DNA of 64,000 nucleotides from Vibrio azureus. GTDB lineage: Bacteria > Pseudomonadota > Gammaproteobacteria > Enterobacterales > Vibrionaceae. The notes beneath the pieces are model-generated. The model ran no database searches. It had not been told where the DNA came from and saw only the letters and a program-made list of their open reading frames with translations. This document shows, piece by piece, positions 9,901-19,434 of the stretch. Within the stretch, counting starts at the first letter, position 1. Every line of letters starts with the position of its first letter. The DNA is taken from contig NZ_CP018616.1 of the NCBI RefSeq assembly GCF_002849855.1, forward strand, positions 1,550,001 through 1,614,000, given 5' to 3'. Both the position numbers and the translations under genes were made by a program.

Positions 9901-11832
9901 TAAGTTGCCCGCCCAAACATCAGCAAAAGCTTGTTGGAAGCGATCACGAGCTTCACGTAAGTCGACGCTGTTTTCACTCTTATGAAGCATTGAGAAATCA
10001 AGGATCCAAAATGTTTGACCATTTTTGGTTTCAATCTCATAAGGGGATTCACCAATGACACGTAGGCCCATGTTTTCCAGCATCGGCATGACATCAGACA
10101 GGTGAATAGGCTCATCACGATGGTAGAGCTTCAAGCGAACGGCTTTAGATTCTGCCCTTTCTTCTTGTGGGCGGTAAAATAACATGCCTAGTTTGTTATC
10201 GTCACTTAATGCCTCTAAACGCTCAATGTCATCAACAGCTGAGCTTGGCATCATGTCTTCTTTGTATGAGCGAGGGAATGCACTCATATACTCTTTTGCA
10301 AGAGGTAGGCCTTTGCTTTCACCAAGATTGGCAATGATCGATTCTTTTAGGCGATCATCCCAAGAAGTCGATACTTCCATTAAATTCTTCTCGATTTTTT
10401 TCACGTCCACATCGATGTTGTTGTTATCCACACGAACGATATAGTGAGTTCTTGCTAATTGGCTTTCAGAGAAGAAGGTAGTGAATTCTACCTCTTGCTC
10501 ACAACCAAAGTACTGTTTCAGGATACGTTGAGTTTGACTACGAAGTTCTGTGTTGTAGCGATCTTTGTTTACGTAAACCATGCAGCTAAAGAAACGTCCA
10601 AACGGGTCTTTACGTACAAATAAACGTAACAAATCGCGGTCTTGCATTTGTACAACACCCATACCGACTTCAAGTAACTCTTCTTCGCCGGCTTGTAGCA
10701 GTTCATCCCGAGGATAGTTTTCAAGGATATTATGTAGCGCTTTATATGAGTATGAACCTGTACGGTATCCGCTAGCTTCTAGGATACGGTCTACTTTTTC
10801 GCGGATAAGTGGAATGCTTTGTACGGCTTGGTTGTATACCGCTGATGTGTATAGGCCAGTGAAGCGGTGTTCACCAATCAGGTTACCTTTTTCATCGAAA
10901 GTCTTAACTCCGATGTAGTCCGTGTAAGCTGGACGGTGAATACGTGATGCTTGATTGCCTTTGGTGATAATCAGAGCATCAGGCTTTTCTGCTTCTAAGC
11001 GAGCTGAATCTGAAAGCTCTGAAAGTTTCAATGTTCGCACGCGAGTCTGATCGGCGAACAGGCCTAAACCTTCTTCTTTTAGTGGTATAAGTTCCGCATC
11101 ACCTTCTGTTCTGGCGAGATCGTATTTCACATAGCCCATGAAAGTGAAGTTATGATCACCCAACCAATGTAAGTACTCAATCGATTCATCTAACCGCTCT
11201 GCGTTCATCGAAATACGTGCTTTATTTTGCTCAAGCTCGGTGGTCACTTCTTTCAGTTTATCTACCATCTTTTTCCAGTCACCCACTACCAGACGGGTAT
11301 CGGATAAAATGGAGAGCAGCTCATCTTTTAGAGCATGCATTGCTTCTTTACTGGTAAGCCTATCAACTTCAATATGGAACAATGATTGAAGCGCACCTTC
11401 AGCACCATTGACTTCGACTGCTTGCCCTTTGGCATCTCGGGCTATTTGAGTTGGATTGTTCAACATCAGGTGAGAAACAAGATCAAGTCGACCTAATGTC
11501 ATTTTGATTGAGTCAACCAAAAATGGAGAGTCTGGAACAACAATTTCTACAATAGTGTGCGTTGATTGCCAACCTTGGCGGCTGACGGTTGGGTTAAATA
11601 CTCTGACAGAAATATCTTCGGGCTTCTTCTCATTAATATGATGCCACAAACTGATCACAGCACCATAAAGATCCGATTCATTTCGCTGAATTAAATCATC
11701 ATCAGCAATATTACTAAATAAGTGTTGAGCTAGTTTAGTGACTAGAGGCTGGTGAGCAAGCTCAAGTTTGTCCTGAATAAGTTGGTACACTTTTTCAAGC
11801 AGAACCGGCACTACATTTTCACGCACGGTCAT
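6994..11832 (-). CDS. gdhB: NAD-specific glutamate dehydrogenase, large (~180 kDa) type
   Basis: 1,612 residues from the preferred ATG at 11832 (MTVRENVVPVLLEKVYQL), which has GGAG seven bases upstream; an in-frame start five codons earlier (11847) is less likely. The large GDH family oxidatively deaminates glutamate to 2-oxoglutarate and ammonium with NAD, and is catabolic. The N-terminal ~700 residues are the regulatory ACT-like region (HTIVEIVVPDSPFLVDSI near 90). The catalytic core has RGGLRWSDRQEDFRTEILG (about 855) and PVGAKGGFVCKR with the substrate-binding lysine. The NAD domain has VVGEGGNLGMTQ near 1130. The C-terminal ~350 residues are helical. Single-gene unit with its own terminator. 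Confidence 0.95.
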   Translation of the reverse strand: MTVRENVVPVLLEKVYQLIQDKLELAHQPLVTKLAQHLFSNIADDDLIQRNESDLYGAVISLWHHINEKKPEDISVRVFNPTVSRQGWQSTHTIVEIVVPDSPFLVDSIKMTLGRLDLVSHLMLNNPTQIARDAKGQAVEVNGAEGALQSLFHIEVDRLTSKEAMHALKDELLSILSDTRLVVGDWKKMVDKLKEVTTELEQNKARISMNAERLDESIEYLHWLGDHNFTFMGYVKYDLARTEGDAELIPLKEEGLGLFADQTRVRTLKLSELSDSARLEAEKPDALIITKGNQASRIHRPAYTDYIGVKTFDEKGNLIGEHRFTGLYTSAVYNQAVQSIPLIREKVDRILEASGYRTGSYSYKALHNILENYPRDELLQAGEEELLEVGMGVVQMQDRDLLRLFVRKDPFGRFFSCMVYVNKDRYNTELRSQTQRILKQYFGCEQEVEFTTFFSESQLARTHYIVRVDNNNIDVDVKKIEKNLMEVSTSWDDRLKESIIANLGESKGLPLAKEYMSAFPRSYKEDMMPSSAVDDIERLEALSDDNKLGMLFYRPQEERAESKAVRLKLYHRDEPIHLSDVMPMLENMGLRVIGESPYEIETKNGQTFWILDFSMLHKSENSVDLREARDRFQQAFADVWAGNLESDGFNRLLLGASLSGREITILRAYARYMRQVGFPFSQQYIEDTLNHYPELATGLVSLFIKRFDPKHKGSEKGQNDLIKKITAQLDRVESLDDDRIIRRYMEMIMATLRTNYYQLGEDKQPKPWLSLKMKPSDIPEIPQPVPAFEIFVYAPDIEGVHLRGGKVARGGLRWSDRQEDFRTEILGLVKAQQVKNTVIVPVGAKGGFVCKRQHNFTNRDEIFAEGKRCYKRFIRALLDVSDNIIEGEVIPPKNVVRHDEDDPYLVVAADKGTATFSDLANSVSEEYNFWLGDAFASGGSNGYDHKAMGITAKGGWESVKRHFREMGIDCQTTDFTAIGVGDMAGDVFGNGMLLSKHIRLQAAFNHMHIFIDPNPDSATGWEERQRLFNLPRSSWEDYNTDLISKGGGIFSRRKKSITLTPEIQKMLGTKKASLAPNDLIKMILKMKVDLLWNGGIGTYVKASTETHTDVGDRANDVLRIDGHELRAKVVGEGGNLGMTQLGRIEYAISGGRVNTDFVDNVGGVDCSDNEVNIKIFLNGLVSNGDLTVKQRNHILESMEEEVGEIVLDDAYCQSESISVTELQGVGVVKEQIRFIHTMEKAGYLDRALEYIPDDETLLEREKQGIGLTRPELSVLVAYGKMVLKEQLVADEIANDDFHAKQLTAYFPSELRRNYSEQMVNHPLRAEIIATALANQLVNEMGCNFVTRLQEETGASVIEIANAYSATREIFGIEDILKQTRELDNIASANAQYEIMAYVRRALRRISRWLLRNRASKSTVSDLVAMYQQDVRLITEGLDTMLVASEVEEHDALAQQWIERGVEEKLANHVARLSSLQSALDISSVANETGKTVQQASKLYFNLGDRLSLHWFLKQINSQSVENNWQALARAAFREDLDWQQRQLTAQVLTCSCSEEVDVIEALESWMISNEPSLQRWESILNEFKVGTVHEFAKFSVALRELVLLNLNCSGKG

Positions 11833-12029
11833 ATTCACACTCCACATTAGAATTGTTTTTTTGTATGGGTACTTAGGTTTTAATATATCTAAAAACTAAG
11901 CATAGGTAATGCATCTGTACATTGTAAAAGCATAATTACAAATGGTTAACAACAAATCCGGTTAGAAGTAGGTAAAAAGTTTGATTATGTGACTAAGATA
12001 GCTATTTCCAACTATAGAAATAGCGGGAC

Positions 12030-12248
12030 CTACAGAATTTCTAACTTTAAAAACTTATTATTTTGGTCTGTTGTAAGCCTGAATCGACCTTTAAGCCCTA
12101 ATTGTGAAAGAAATGGTCTAAATTTCATAGCATCCAGTTGCAAAGTCAAGCCTTGTTCTGTTGTGATATGTATTGATTTCGCTGCACCAGAATAATGCGC
12201 TAAGAATGTTTGATAAGAGATGTTAAGGGAAAAGTAATATTGTTTCAT
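12030..12248 (-). CDS. DUF2835 family protein
   Basis: 72 residues, MKQYYFSLNISYQTFLAHYSGAA at the N-terminus and GLKGRFRLTTDQNNKFLKLE at the C-terminus, matching the small gammaproteobacterial DUF2835 family. Function is unknown. It appears to be a compact beta-rich cytoplasmic protein with no signal peptide or Cys motif. It lies between pepN and the glutamate dehydrogenase gene on the same strand, separated from pepN by a hairpin at 12271-12294. Confidence 0.85.
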   Translation of the reverse strand: MKQYYFSLNISYQTFLAHYSGAAKSIHITTEQGLTLQLDAMKFRPFLSQLGLKGRFRLTTDQNNKFLKLEIL

Positions 12249-12270
12249 AAAACTTATTATATTGATTTGA

Positions 12271-12294
12271 CTAGGGCATCAAGTAATGCCCTAG
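12271..12294 (-). terminator. Hairpin between pepN and the DUF2835 gene
   Basis: CTAGGGCAT (12271-12279) pairs with ATGCCCTAG (12286-12294), nine base pairs with a 6-nt loop. It lies 68 bp beyond the pepN stop. The T-run is better on the plus strand (TATTTTTG) than on the minus strand, so it may be a weak terminator or attenuator for pepN rather than a strong stop. Confidence 0.5.
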
Positions 12295-12362
12295 TATTTT
12301 TGAATTAAAGCTCTATTATTTTCTGGGTAACCAAATACTAATGTGACCCAATACTAATAGGA

Positions 12363-14969
12363 TTAATCCTCCAATGCTTTGGTCACTTTTTCAAAGAGAT
12401 CTTTCGCTAAGTTATCCAATGATTGAAGTTTTTCCAATTCGAGGCGCATTAGACGTTGACGTTCCGGATCAAATTTGCGGAATTTCAGTAAGGGATCAAT
12501 CAACCGAGATGCCACCTGTGGATTGGTTTCATTGAGTTTATGAAGGATCTCACCAGCAAACTGATAACCTGAGCCAGATTTGTCATGGAAATTAACTGGA
12601 TTGGAATTTAAGAAAGAACCGATCAAGCTTCTAGTACGGTTTGGATTCTTCAAACTAAACGCTTCATGGTGCATAATTTGTTTGATCTTCTCCAAGGCCC
12701 CTTTTTGTGGGTTACTGCCTTGCAGAGCAAACCATTTATCCATAACCAATCCATCGTGTTTCCATTTATTGCTGTAATCAGCCATTAGTGATTCGCGACA
12801 AGCCAACTGGGCATTATTTGCTGCACTCATTGCGGCAATCGTATCCGTCATGTTATTTGACGTTTCATATTGGGCTTTGGTTAACGTATTTCCTTGCTCT
12901 GAATAAGCCAAGAACTGCAAACAACGATTACGAAGCGCCCTTTTACCCATCGCTTTATGATCAATCGAATATTCAGCTTGATTCAAAGTGTAGTACACAG
13001 CACTTAACTCCTCTTCGAGAGCAGCCGCAAGTTGTACTGTGATGCCATTTAGAACACTGTCGACGGCATCAATATCAATCTGTTGGTACCATCCCATAAT
13101 TTCATTAATTGATGGCAATGATAGCACTTGTGCGATAAATGCAGGGTCAAGGTCGGCATCAAGAAGGACACCTCTGAAAGCATCAATTAATGCATCAGGT
13201 AGGTAGAGTTCTTCACCTGCTTGAACATGTTGTACATTTTGACGAATGTATTTTGCGAGTAGCATTTGACTGGCATCCCAACGTGCGAAATCGTTGGTTG
13301 CATGCTTCATTAGGAAAATCAACTCGTCATCACGGTAGTTATACTCTAGTTTCACTGGTGCAGAGAATTCACGCAACAATGAAGGAACAGGTGGTTGAGA
13401 GACATTTTCAAACGTAAAGGTTTGTTTGGCTTGTTTAATGTCTAATACATGATGGACCGCTTCACCATTAATCGTTAATGGGATAATACTGCCATCTTGG
13501 GCATAAAGCTCAACATCAAATGGAATATGTAAAGGCTGCTTCTCTGCTTGATCGTGCGTCGGCTCCGTCTTTTGCTCAACGGTAAGAGCAAATGTTTTAG
13601 CATCAGCATTATATTCACTCTCTACTATTAACGTCGGCGTGCCAGATTGGCTGTACCATAAGCGGAATTGCTGTAAATCAACACCTGTCGCATCTTCCAT
13701 CGCAGAAACAAAGTCTTCACAGGTTGCTGCCGTACCATCATGACGGTCAAAGTAAAGCTTCATTCCTTTCTGGAAACCTTCTTCACCAAGCAAGGTATGA
13801 TACATACGAATCACTTCACTGCCTTTCTCATAGACGGTTAAGGTGTAGAAGTTATTCATTTCAATCACTTTATCAGGGCGAATCGGATGTGACATCGGGC
13901 TCGAATCTTCCGCAAATTGCGGACCACGAATAATACGGACATTATCAATACGATTAACCGCACGAGACCCCAAATCAGAAGAGAATTCTTGATCTCGGAA
14001 CACCGTTAGCCCTTCTTTGAGGCTTAACTGGAACCAGTCACGACATGTTACGCGGTTACCCGTCCAATTGTGGAAGTATTCGTGACCAATCACAGCCTCA
14101 ATACCTAGGTACTCTTGGTCCGTTGCTGTTTGGTCATTGGCCAATACAAACTTCGAGTTAAATATGTTCAACCCTTTATTTTCCATCGCACCCATGTTGA
14201 AAAAGTCGACGGCAACGATCATGTAGATATCAAGGTCATATTCAAGGCCAAATCGCTCTTCATCCCACTTCATTGAGTTGATTAATGAAGTCATCGCATG
14301 GCCTGCTCGATCTAAATTGCCTTTATCAACAAAAATTTCCAAGGCGACTTTACGACCAGACATTGTGGTGTATTGATCTGTTAAAACATCGAAGTCCCCT
14401 GCGACAAGTGCAAATAAGTAGGCAGGTTTTGGATGGGGATCTTGCCATTGCACCCAGTGACGACCTGAATCAGCTTTACCTTCAGCAATGCGATTACCAT
14501 TACTCAGGAGATACGGGTAAGTTTTTTGGTCTGCGATCACTTTCGTTGTGAATTTGGCCAAGACATCGGGTCTATCTAGGTAATAAGTAATGCGTCGAAA
14601 GCCTTCCGCTTCACATTGGGTACAGAACGCGCCCCCAGACTTATACAAACCTTCAAGTGCCGTATTCGCTTCTGGATCGATTTTTGTCACGATCTCTAAT
14701 TCAAATTGTTCAGGGAGCTGCTGAAGTATCAATGACGTATCAGTCAATTCTCGGTGCGTCCATTCTTCGCCATTCACTTTGCAAGAATGTAACTCTAAGC
14801 CTTCCCCATCGAGCTCTAATGTATTTGACTGAGCTTGCTGGTGGATTTTAGAAACAGCAGTAACCATTGTATTGTTGTCATGAAGGTCAAAGGTCAAATC
14901 AATGTCACTGATGAGATGAGAAGGTGCTTGGTAATCTTTACGATATTTTGCTTGCGGGGCATGAGCCAT
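12363..14969 (-). CDS. pepN: Aminopeptidase N (M1 zinc metallopeptidase)
   Basis: 868 residues from ATG at 14969 (MAHAPQAKYRKDYQAPSHL), with AAGGA nine bases upstream; a TTG three codons earlier is unlikely. PepN removes N-terminal residues from peptides in the cytoplasm, downstream of ATP-dependent proteases. Visible motifs are the substrate-binding GAMENKGLN (about residue 260), the zinc motif HEYFHNW (about 296-302) and the third zinc ligand in LKEGLTVFRDQEF. The helical C-terminal cap is complete. Length matches gammaproteobacterial PepN. No signal peptide is present. Confidence 0.97.
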   Translation of the reverse strand: MAHAPQAKYRKDYQAPSHLISDIDLTFDLHDNNTMVTAVSKIHQQAQSNTLELDGEGLELHSCKVNGEEWTHRELTDTSLILQQLPEQFELEIVTKIDPEANTALEGLYKSGGAFCTQCEAEGFRRITYYLDRPDVLAKFTTKVIADQKTYPYLLSNGNRIAEGKADSGRHWVQWQDPHPKPAYLFALVAGDFDVLTDQYTTMSGRKVALEIFVDKGNLDRAGHAMTSLINSMKWDEERFGLEYDLDIYMIVAVDFFNMGAMENKGLNIFNSKFVLANDQTATDQEYLGIEAVIGHEYFHNWTGNRVTCRDWFQLSLKEGLTVFRDQEFSSDLGSRAVNRIDNVRIIRGPQFAEDSSPMSHPIRPDKVIEMNNFYTLTVYEKGSEVIRMYHTLLGEEGFQKGMKLYFDRHDGTAATCEDFVSAMEDATGVDLQQFRLWYSQSGTPTLIVESEYNADAKTFALTVEQKTEPTHDQAEKQPLHIPFDVELYAQDGSIIPLTINGEAVHHVLDIKQAKQTFTFENVSQPPVPSLLREFSAPVKLEYNYRDDELIFLMKHATNDFARWDASQMLLAKYIRQNVQHVQAGEELYLPDALIDAFRGVLLDADLDPAFIAQVLSLPSINEIMGWYQQIDIDAVDSVLNGITVQLAAALEEELSAVYYTLNQAEYSIDHKAMGKRALRNRCLQFLAYSEQGNTLTKAQYETSNNMTDTIAAMSAANNAQLACRESLMADYSNKWKHDGLVMDKWFALQGSNPQKGALEKIKQIMHHEAFSLKNPNRTRSLIGSFLNSNPVNFHDKSGSGYQFAGEILHKLNETNPQVASRLIDPLLKFRKFDPERQRLMRLELEKLQSLDNLAKDLFEKVTKALED

Positions 14970-15196
14970 GTTGTTCAATCCTTGTTCTTATAACCATATA
15001 AATAGTCGAGCATTATCCTAAGATTTTATGCTCGATATCACTTAATAAGCTATTTTTAGGGCTTGTGGAGCAAGAATACAAGTCTTTGTACGAAAAAACA
15101 GAGCTTTTAGCTAATTCGAATCACATTTTGTTTAACAAATAATCAACACTAAATAAAATATCGGTTTGTTCAGCTTTGATGCCGTTCTGTTCATCG

Positions 15197-15871
15197 CTAC
15201 TCTGATATCACTCGATTAAGAATAGCGTACATATCGCCATTTGAGTCCTTGATGGTCAGTTCATTATGATTTAGCTCATATTGCGTACCGTGTTCACCAT
15301 TTTCATACAATAATATCAAGTGCTCGTCTTCCGTATAAAACACGCCTTGTTTAACAGATTCATTGCCATGTTCGTTAGCAACTCGAAACAAGAAGACAAA
15401 ATCTGGCTGTAGAATAAGTTCCATTTTATTTATCTGATTCGCCACCATTCCGTCTCCCGAAATATGCGAACTTGACCAGATACCAGGAAGAGCTTCAGGC
15501 ATACCTTTGGTAAAGGTCACCCCATTGAGATCTAAGGTATTATGATTATTTGAATAAGCATATATCTGTGGCTGATCGGTATGCAGTCCAAGAACGAGTG
15601 TTTCATCATTCGCGTTATACGCCCCCTCCCAATGATCAATAGAATAATCATGCTTCTGGATATCAATAGAGAAAGAATAATCCGAGCCTAAGCTGAGTTT
15701 AATTGCTCGAAAATTTTCTGCTGACTTCTCGGAATTAGTATTCATTAGATACCAATCGCCAATGAGAAAAGGAGTATCAAAATGGCTCAGTTTGTCCCCT
15801 TTATCGGCAGTCGAACTGAAACTCAGAGAGCTGAAGCAAAATAAGCTTAAAAGAATGCTGGCATACTTCAT
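15197..15871 (-). CDS. Unknown exported protein
   Basis: 224 residues. MKYASILLSLFCFSSLSFSS is a typical Sec signal peptide, so the protein is probably periplasmic. The rest appears to hold two related beta-rich halves, one starting at LIGDWYLMNTN (about 37) and one at LPGIWSSSHISG (about 127). Each continues with a strand pattern like lipocalin or copper-resistance-type repeats, but I do not recognise the family and assign no function. ATG at 15871 has AAGGA six bases upstream. A half-site resembling a CRP box (ATGTGATCTAGA) lies 30-45 bp upstream of the start; this is weak. The gene lies alone between pepN and prc. Confidence 0.75.
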   Translation of the reverse strand: MKYASILLSLFCFSSLSFSSTADKGDKLSHFDTPFLIGDWYLMNTNSEKSAENFRAIKLSLGSDYSFSIDIQKHDYSIDHWEGAYNANDETLVLGLHTDQPQIYAYSNNHNTLDLNGVTFTKGMPEALPGIWSSSHISGDGMVANQINKMELILQPDFVFLFRVANEHGNESVKQGVFYTEDEHLILLYENGEHGTQYELNHNELTIKDSNGDMYAILNRVISE

Positions 15872-16031
15872 ACGGTATCCTTGTCGTTTTCTTTTAGCTT
15901 AGGCTCTAGATCACATTATTGCGATTATTTTGACTTTGATCACGTTTAATTATCGCAAAAAATTAAGAACTACGGCTGCAATATATACAACCACTTTAAT
16001 TGATATGCATATGGGATAGTATATTAATAAG

Positions 16032-16060
16032 AAAGCGAGTCATAATTAATGACTCGCTTT
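16032..16060 (-). terminator. Intrinsic terminator of prc
   Basis: AAAGCGAGTCAT (16032-16043) and ATGACTCGCTTT (16049-16060) form a perfect 12-bp stem with a 5-nt loop, 34 bp beyond the prc stop. The U-rich tail on the minus strand is short (CTTATTAATA). Confidence 0.75.
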
Positions 16061-16093
16061 AAATTAAAATAACGAACTTAAATAGTTAATACT

Positions 16094-18088
16094 TTATTTT
16101 TTTAGCATATCAACCATTATCGCGACCGATTCATCCAAATAAACATCTGGAGCTTCATAGTCTTTAGGCACATCATCCAGAGTCTTAAACGCGTCTTGTT
16201 TCAGTGTTGCTTGTCGCTTATTAATTCGCTCCAAACGGACAGATTCTGCTTTATCTGACTCTGCTTCTCGAGTTTTCTCATTCAAAGATAAAAAGTTGTC
16301 GTCTTTTTCTTTACGATATTTCTCAATATCTTCTTTGATAAAACCGAACTCCATCTCATTTGATATACGTTTATTGTGCAGCTCATTAAGATTGGCTATC
16401 AGCTTCTCATTACTTGGAAACGTTTGATATTTCGCTTTGGTAATGCTGTCCCAAGGAAGAGCATTATCTTCAACACTTTCACCGGTTTCACTCGGTTCAA
16501 CAGGTGTTGGGAAAGAGATATCGGGTGCAACACCTCGATTCTGTGTGCTTCCACCATCAATACGGTAGAATTTTTGAATCGTGTATTGAACGTAACCTAA
16601 CTCTTTATCAAATAGGTCGTAGATGTGATTCAGCGATCGGTGTTGCTGAACAGTCCCTTTACCAAATGAATTTTCACCCAAAATAATTGCACGATTGTAA
16701 TCTTGCATTGCTGCGGCAAAAATCTCTGATGCAGAGGCACTGTATCGGTTAATCAAAACCGTTAATGGGCCTTCATAGCTGATCAGACCATCCGTATCAG
16801 CATTGACCTTCACTCGTCCGTAGCTATCACGAACCTGAACAACGGGACCTTCTTTGATGAACAGGCCTGTTAGCGCGGTTGCTTCGGTAAGTGCTCCACC
16901 ACCGTTATTACGAAGGTCGACGATAACACCATCAACATTCTTTTCTTTAAGTTCGGCTAACAGCTTGTCGGTGTCCTTAGAAAGGCCAACATAAAAGCTT
17001 GGGACTTCTAGTACACCAATTTTCTTACCGTCTTGTTCGATAATCTCTGATTTAACGGCACGATCTTCTAAACGGACTTTATCACGGACAATCGTGACCA
17101 CGTAACTTTTAGCATCTTTGCCTTCAGGCAATACCTCTAGATGTACTTTGGTCCCCTTAGGTCCCTTAATGAGCTGAACAACATCATCTAAACGCCAGCC
17201 GATGACATCAACAACATCTTCACCGTCTTGGCCGACACCAACAATTCGGTCGCCCTCACCCAGTTTCTTACTTTTTGATGCTGGGCCACCAGCGACTAAA
17301 GAGCGAATGACCGTATAATCATCAGTCATTTGAAGTACAGCGCCGATCCCTTCCAGAGATAGGTTCATTTCTGATTGGAACTGTTCTGCATTTCGAGGAG
17401 ATAAGTAACTTGTATGTGGATCAACTTGTCGAGCAAAAGCGTTCATGTACAACTGAAAAGCATCTTCGTTGTGCGTCTGAGTGATACGCTTCATTGCATT
17501 GTTGTAACGCTTCTCTAAAACCTCTTTTATCTCAGGCCATTTCTTACCCGTTAACTTGAGGTTAAGCGCATCGTATTTTACTCGCTTTCGCCAAAGTTCA
17601 TTCAGTTCAGCTTGGTCTTTAGGCCACGCAGCTTCTGAGCGATCAAGTTCTATTACATCATCGGTATTGAATTTAATTTCATTATCCAACAATGTCAGAG
17701 CATAAGCATAGCGCTCGAAGCGTTTTTGCATTGATAGATTATAAATATCAAAGGCCGCTTTATTGTTACCAACTTTGAGCTGATCATCTAAACTCACTGA
17801 AGCATCTTTAAAAGAATCTATGTCCGACTGAGTAAAAATATTCTTATTATAATCAAGCAGTTCTACATAGCGGTCGAAGACAGCTTTAGAAAAGTCATCA
17901 TTAAGGTTGAAATGCTTATAATGAGAGCGTGTGAAACGGGATGTTACTCGTTTGCTTGCTGTTTCATGCTGGGTTTCAGGGGCAAGAGTGGGTAAATCAT
18001 CTTTATTTAATTTGGCTTCTAGAGCCTGTGCCGATGCTGCCAGCCATAGGCTAGCAGCAATCAGCGTCATTTTTGAACGGCAATTCAT
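16094..18088 (-). CDS. prc: Tail-specific (C-terminal processing) periplasmic protease Prc
   Basis: 664 residues with signal peptide MNCRSKMTLIAASLWLAASAQA. Prc degrades periplasmic proteins with nonpolar C-termini, including SsrA-tagged ones, and trims PBP3 and cell-wall hydrolases; this is known from E. coli. A helical N-terminal domain covers about 25-220. The PDZ domain is near 225-310 (LEGIGAVLQM, GWRLDDVVQLIKGPKG). The S41 catalytic domain has the Ser in NRYSASASEIFAAAM (about 435) and the Lys in NSFGKGTVQQH (about 462). The DUF3340-type C-terminal helix region follows. It starts 17 bp after proQ, the same order as in E. coli, so the two are probably co-transcribed. Confidence 0.97.
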   Translation of the reverse strand: MNCRSKMTLIAASLWLAASAQALEAKLNKDDLPTLAPETQHETASKRVTSRFTRSHYKHFNLNDDFSKAVFDRYVELLDYNKNIFTQSDIDSFKDASVSLDDQLKVGNNKAAFDIYNLSMQKRFERYAYALTLLDNEIKFNTDDVIELDRSEAAWPKDQAELNELWRKRVKYDALNLKLTGKKWPEIKEVLEKRYNNAMKRITQTHNEDAFQLYMNAFARQVDPHTSYLSPRNAEQFQSEMNLSLEGIGAVLQMTDDYTVIRSLVAGGPASKSKKLGEGDRIVGVGQDGEDVVDVIGWRLDDVVQLIKGPKGTKVHLEVLPEGKDAKSYVVTIVRDKVRLEDRAVKSEIIEQDGKKIGVLEVPSFYVGLSKDTDKLLAELKEKNVDGVIVDLRNNGGGALTEATALTGLFIKEGPVVQVRDSYGRVKVNADTDGLISYEGPLTVLINRYSASASEIFAAAMQDYNRAIILGENSFGKGTVQQHRSLNHIYDLFDKELGYVQYTIQKFYRIDGGSTQNRGVAPDISFPTPVEPSETGESVEDNALPWDSITKAKYQTFPSNEKLIANLNELHNKRISNEMEFGFIKEDIEKYRKEKDDNFLSLNEKTREAESDKAESVRLERINKRQATLKQDAFKTLDDVPKDYEAPDVYLDESVAIMVDMLKK

Positions 18089-18105
18089 GCGTAGGAGTAT
18101 CTCCC

Positions 18106-18735
18106 TTATGCGCGTAGGTGCTCCGCTTTCACAACCATTTGAAGGCCGTTAGCAAGTTGAACACGTACATCTTCCTTATTGACTTCAACAATGGTCGCTG
18201 CCATGTTTCCTTGACCCATATTCACATTGATTGCGTTACCGATTGTAATTTCATCAGCATTTAACGCACGTGTTTCAACAGGTTTAGCTTGTTGTTTTTG
18301 TGTCTTTGGTTTATTAGGACGACGAGCTTGCTGTGGTTTTTTAGCCGCAGGTTTCGCTTTCGCCTTGTTCTCTTCACGAGCTTTCTGAGCTTGTTCTTTA
18401 CGACGTGCTTGAACTTTTGCTTTACTTTCAGCTAGAGTCGTTTTGGCATGTTCAACGTGCTCTTCTTCTAACTCACCACAAGGGTTACCATCCAGGTCAA
18501 CACGAGTAGCGCCGGCTTTTACGCCGTGTAAATAACGCCATGATGAAGTGTACTGTCTTAACGCTGCACGAAGCTGGGTCTTGCTCACTTTTTCGTCTTC
18601 ATTTAGACGTTCCGCAAGATCTTGAAAGATGCCAATTTTCAGAGGCTTTGCTTCACCTTCTAAAGTAAAGCAGTTAGGGAAACATTCAGCAATATATGCA
18701 ATCACTTCTTTGCTGTTTTTTAACTTTTCAGTCAT
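18106..18735 (-). CDS. proQ: RNA chaperone ProQ
   Basis: 209 residues from ATG at 18735 ([20 protein letters not shown]), chosen by family alignment and an AGGA upstream; the frame stays open to 18819 but the extra 28 residues are not conserved. The N-terminal FinO/ProQ domain (about 1-120, with [23 protein letters not shown]) binds structured sRNAs and mRNA 3' ends. A Lys/Ala/Gln-rich linker spans about 120-150. The C-terminal Hfq/SH3-like domain is [20 protein letters not shown] onward. In E. coli ProQ affects ProP levels and sRNA networks. Upstream of prc on the same strand. Confidence 0.95.
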   Translation of the reverse strand: MTEKLKNSKEVIAYIAECFPNCFTLEGEAKPLKIGIFQDLAERLNEDEKVSKTQLRAALRQYTSSWRYLHGVKAGATRVDLDGNPCGELEEEHVEHAKTTLAESKAKVQARRKEQAQKAREENKAKAKPAAKKPQQARRPNKPKTQKQQAKPVETRALNADEITIGNAINVNMGQGNMAATIVEVNKEDVRVQLANGLQMVVKAEHLRA

Positions 18736-18833
18736 GAGGGTTCCTGATTTGAGCGGATTTCCGCGAAGCATTAAGAAAAAATATTCTCGTATTATAGTGA
18801 CATGAGAAAGAAAAACCACAGTCGATGGCGAAT

Positions 18834-19307
18834 TTATGCTTTATTAGCGTGCGAATTAAGCAGCTTTTCTACTTCAGCGGTAAAAAATGCTAACCCTTGT
18901 TCATCAATTTCATTAAATCGGCCAATATTAGGGCTATCAATATCAAGTACGCCGGCCAATTCTCCTCCGATAAAAAATGGGATAACGATTTCTGATTGGC
19001 TTGCAGCATCACAAGCTATATGACCTTCAAATTGATGAACATCGTACACTCTTTGGATCGTTTTTCGTTCTGCAGCTACGCCACATACACCCTTACCAAT
19101 GGGTATACGAACACATGCAGGTTTTCCTTGGAAAGGCCCTAAGACAAGCTCATTGCCTTTTTTTAAGTAGAAACCCGCCCAGTTCAATGACTCCAATTCA
19201 AGAAACAATAATGAGCTGAGGTTGGCTAGATTAGCAATAAAATCCGGTTCTGATTCAATTAAGGCGCATGCTTGCTTCGTTAGTCTTTGATACTGTTCTA
19301 TATTCAT
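18834..19307 (-). CDS. msrC: Free methionine-(R)-sulfoxide reductase (GAF domain)
   Basis: 157 residues from ATG at 19307 ([17 protein letters not shown]), which has GGAAG five bases upstream; an in-frame start at 19346 would add 13 unconserved residues. A single GAF domain. Reduces free methionine-R-sulfoxide using thioredoxin; this is family knowledge. The conserved cysteines are in [13 protein letters not shown] and [13 protein letters not shown], as in E. coli MsrC (YebR). It sits just upstream of proQ, and in E. coli the same gene also lies between proQ and yebS. It is divergent from the ABC exporter at 19435, so the 127-bp gap must hold both promoters. Confidence 0.93.
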   Translation of the reverse strand: MNIEQYQRLTKQACALIESEPDFIANLANLSSLLFLELESLNWAGFYLKKGNELVLGPFQGKPACVRIPIGKGVCGVAAERKTIQRVYDVHQFEGHIACDAASQSEIVIPFFIGGELAGVLDIDSPNIGRFNEIDEQGLAFFTAEVEKLLNSHANKA

Positions 19308-19434
19308 ATTAACTTCCATATTTTTTATCTGTTTGTGTTCTGTCAAGCTTTGCCAACTTTTGGGGGGTGTCTTTCTATTCTTACATTATCCCGTTAAAAT
19401 ACGAAAAATCTTAATAGGAACTATTCGCAATTAA

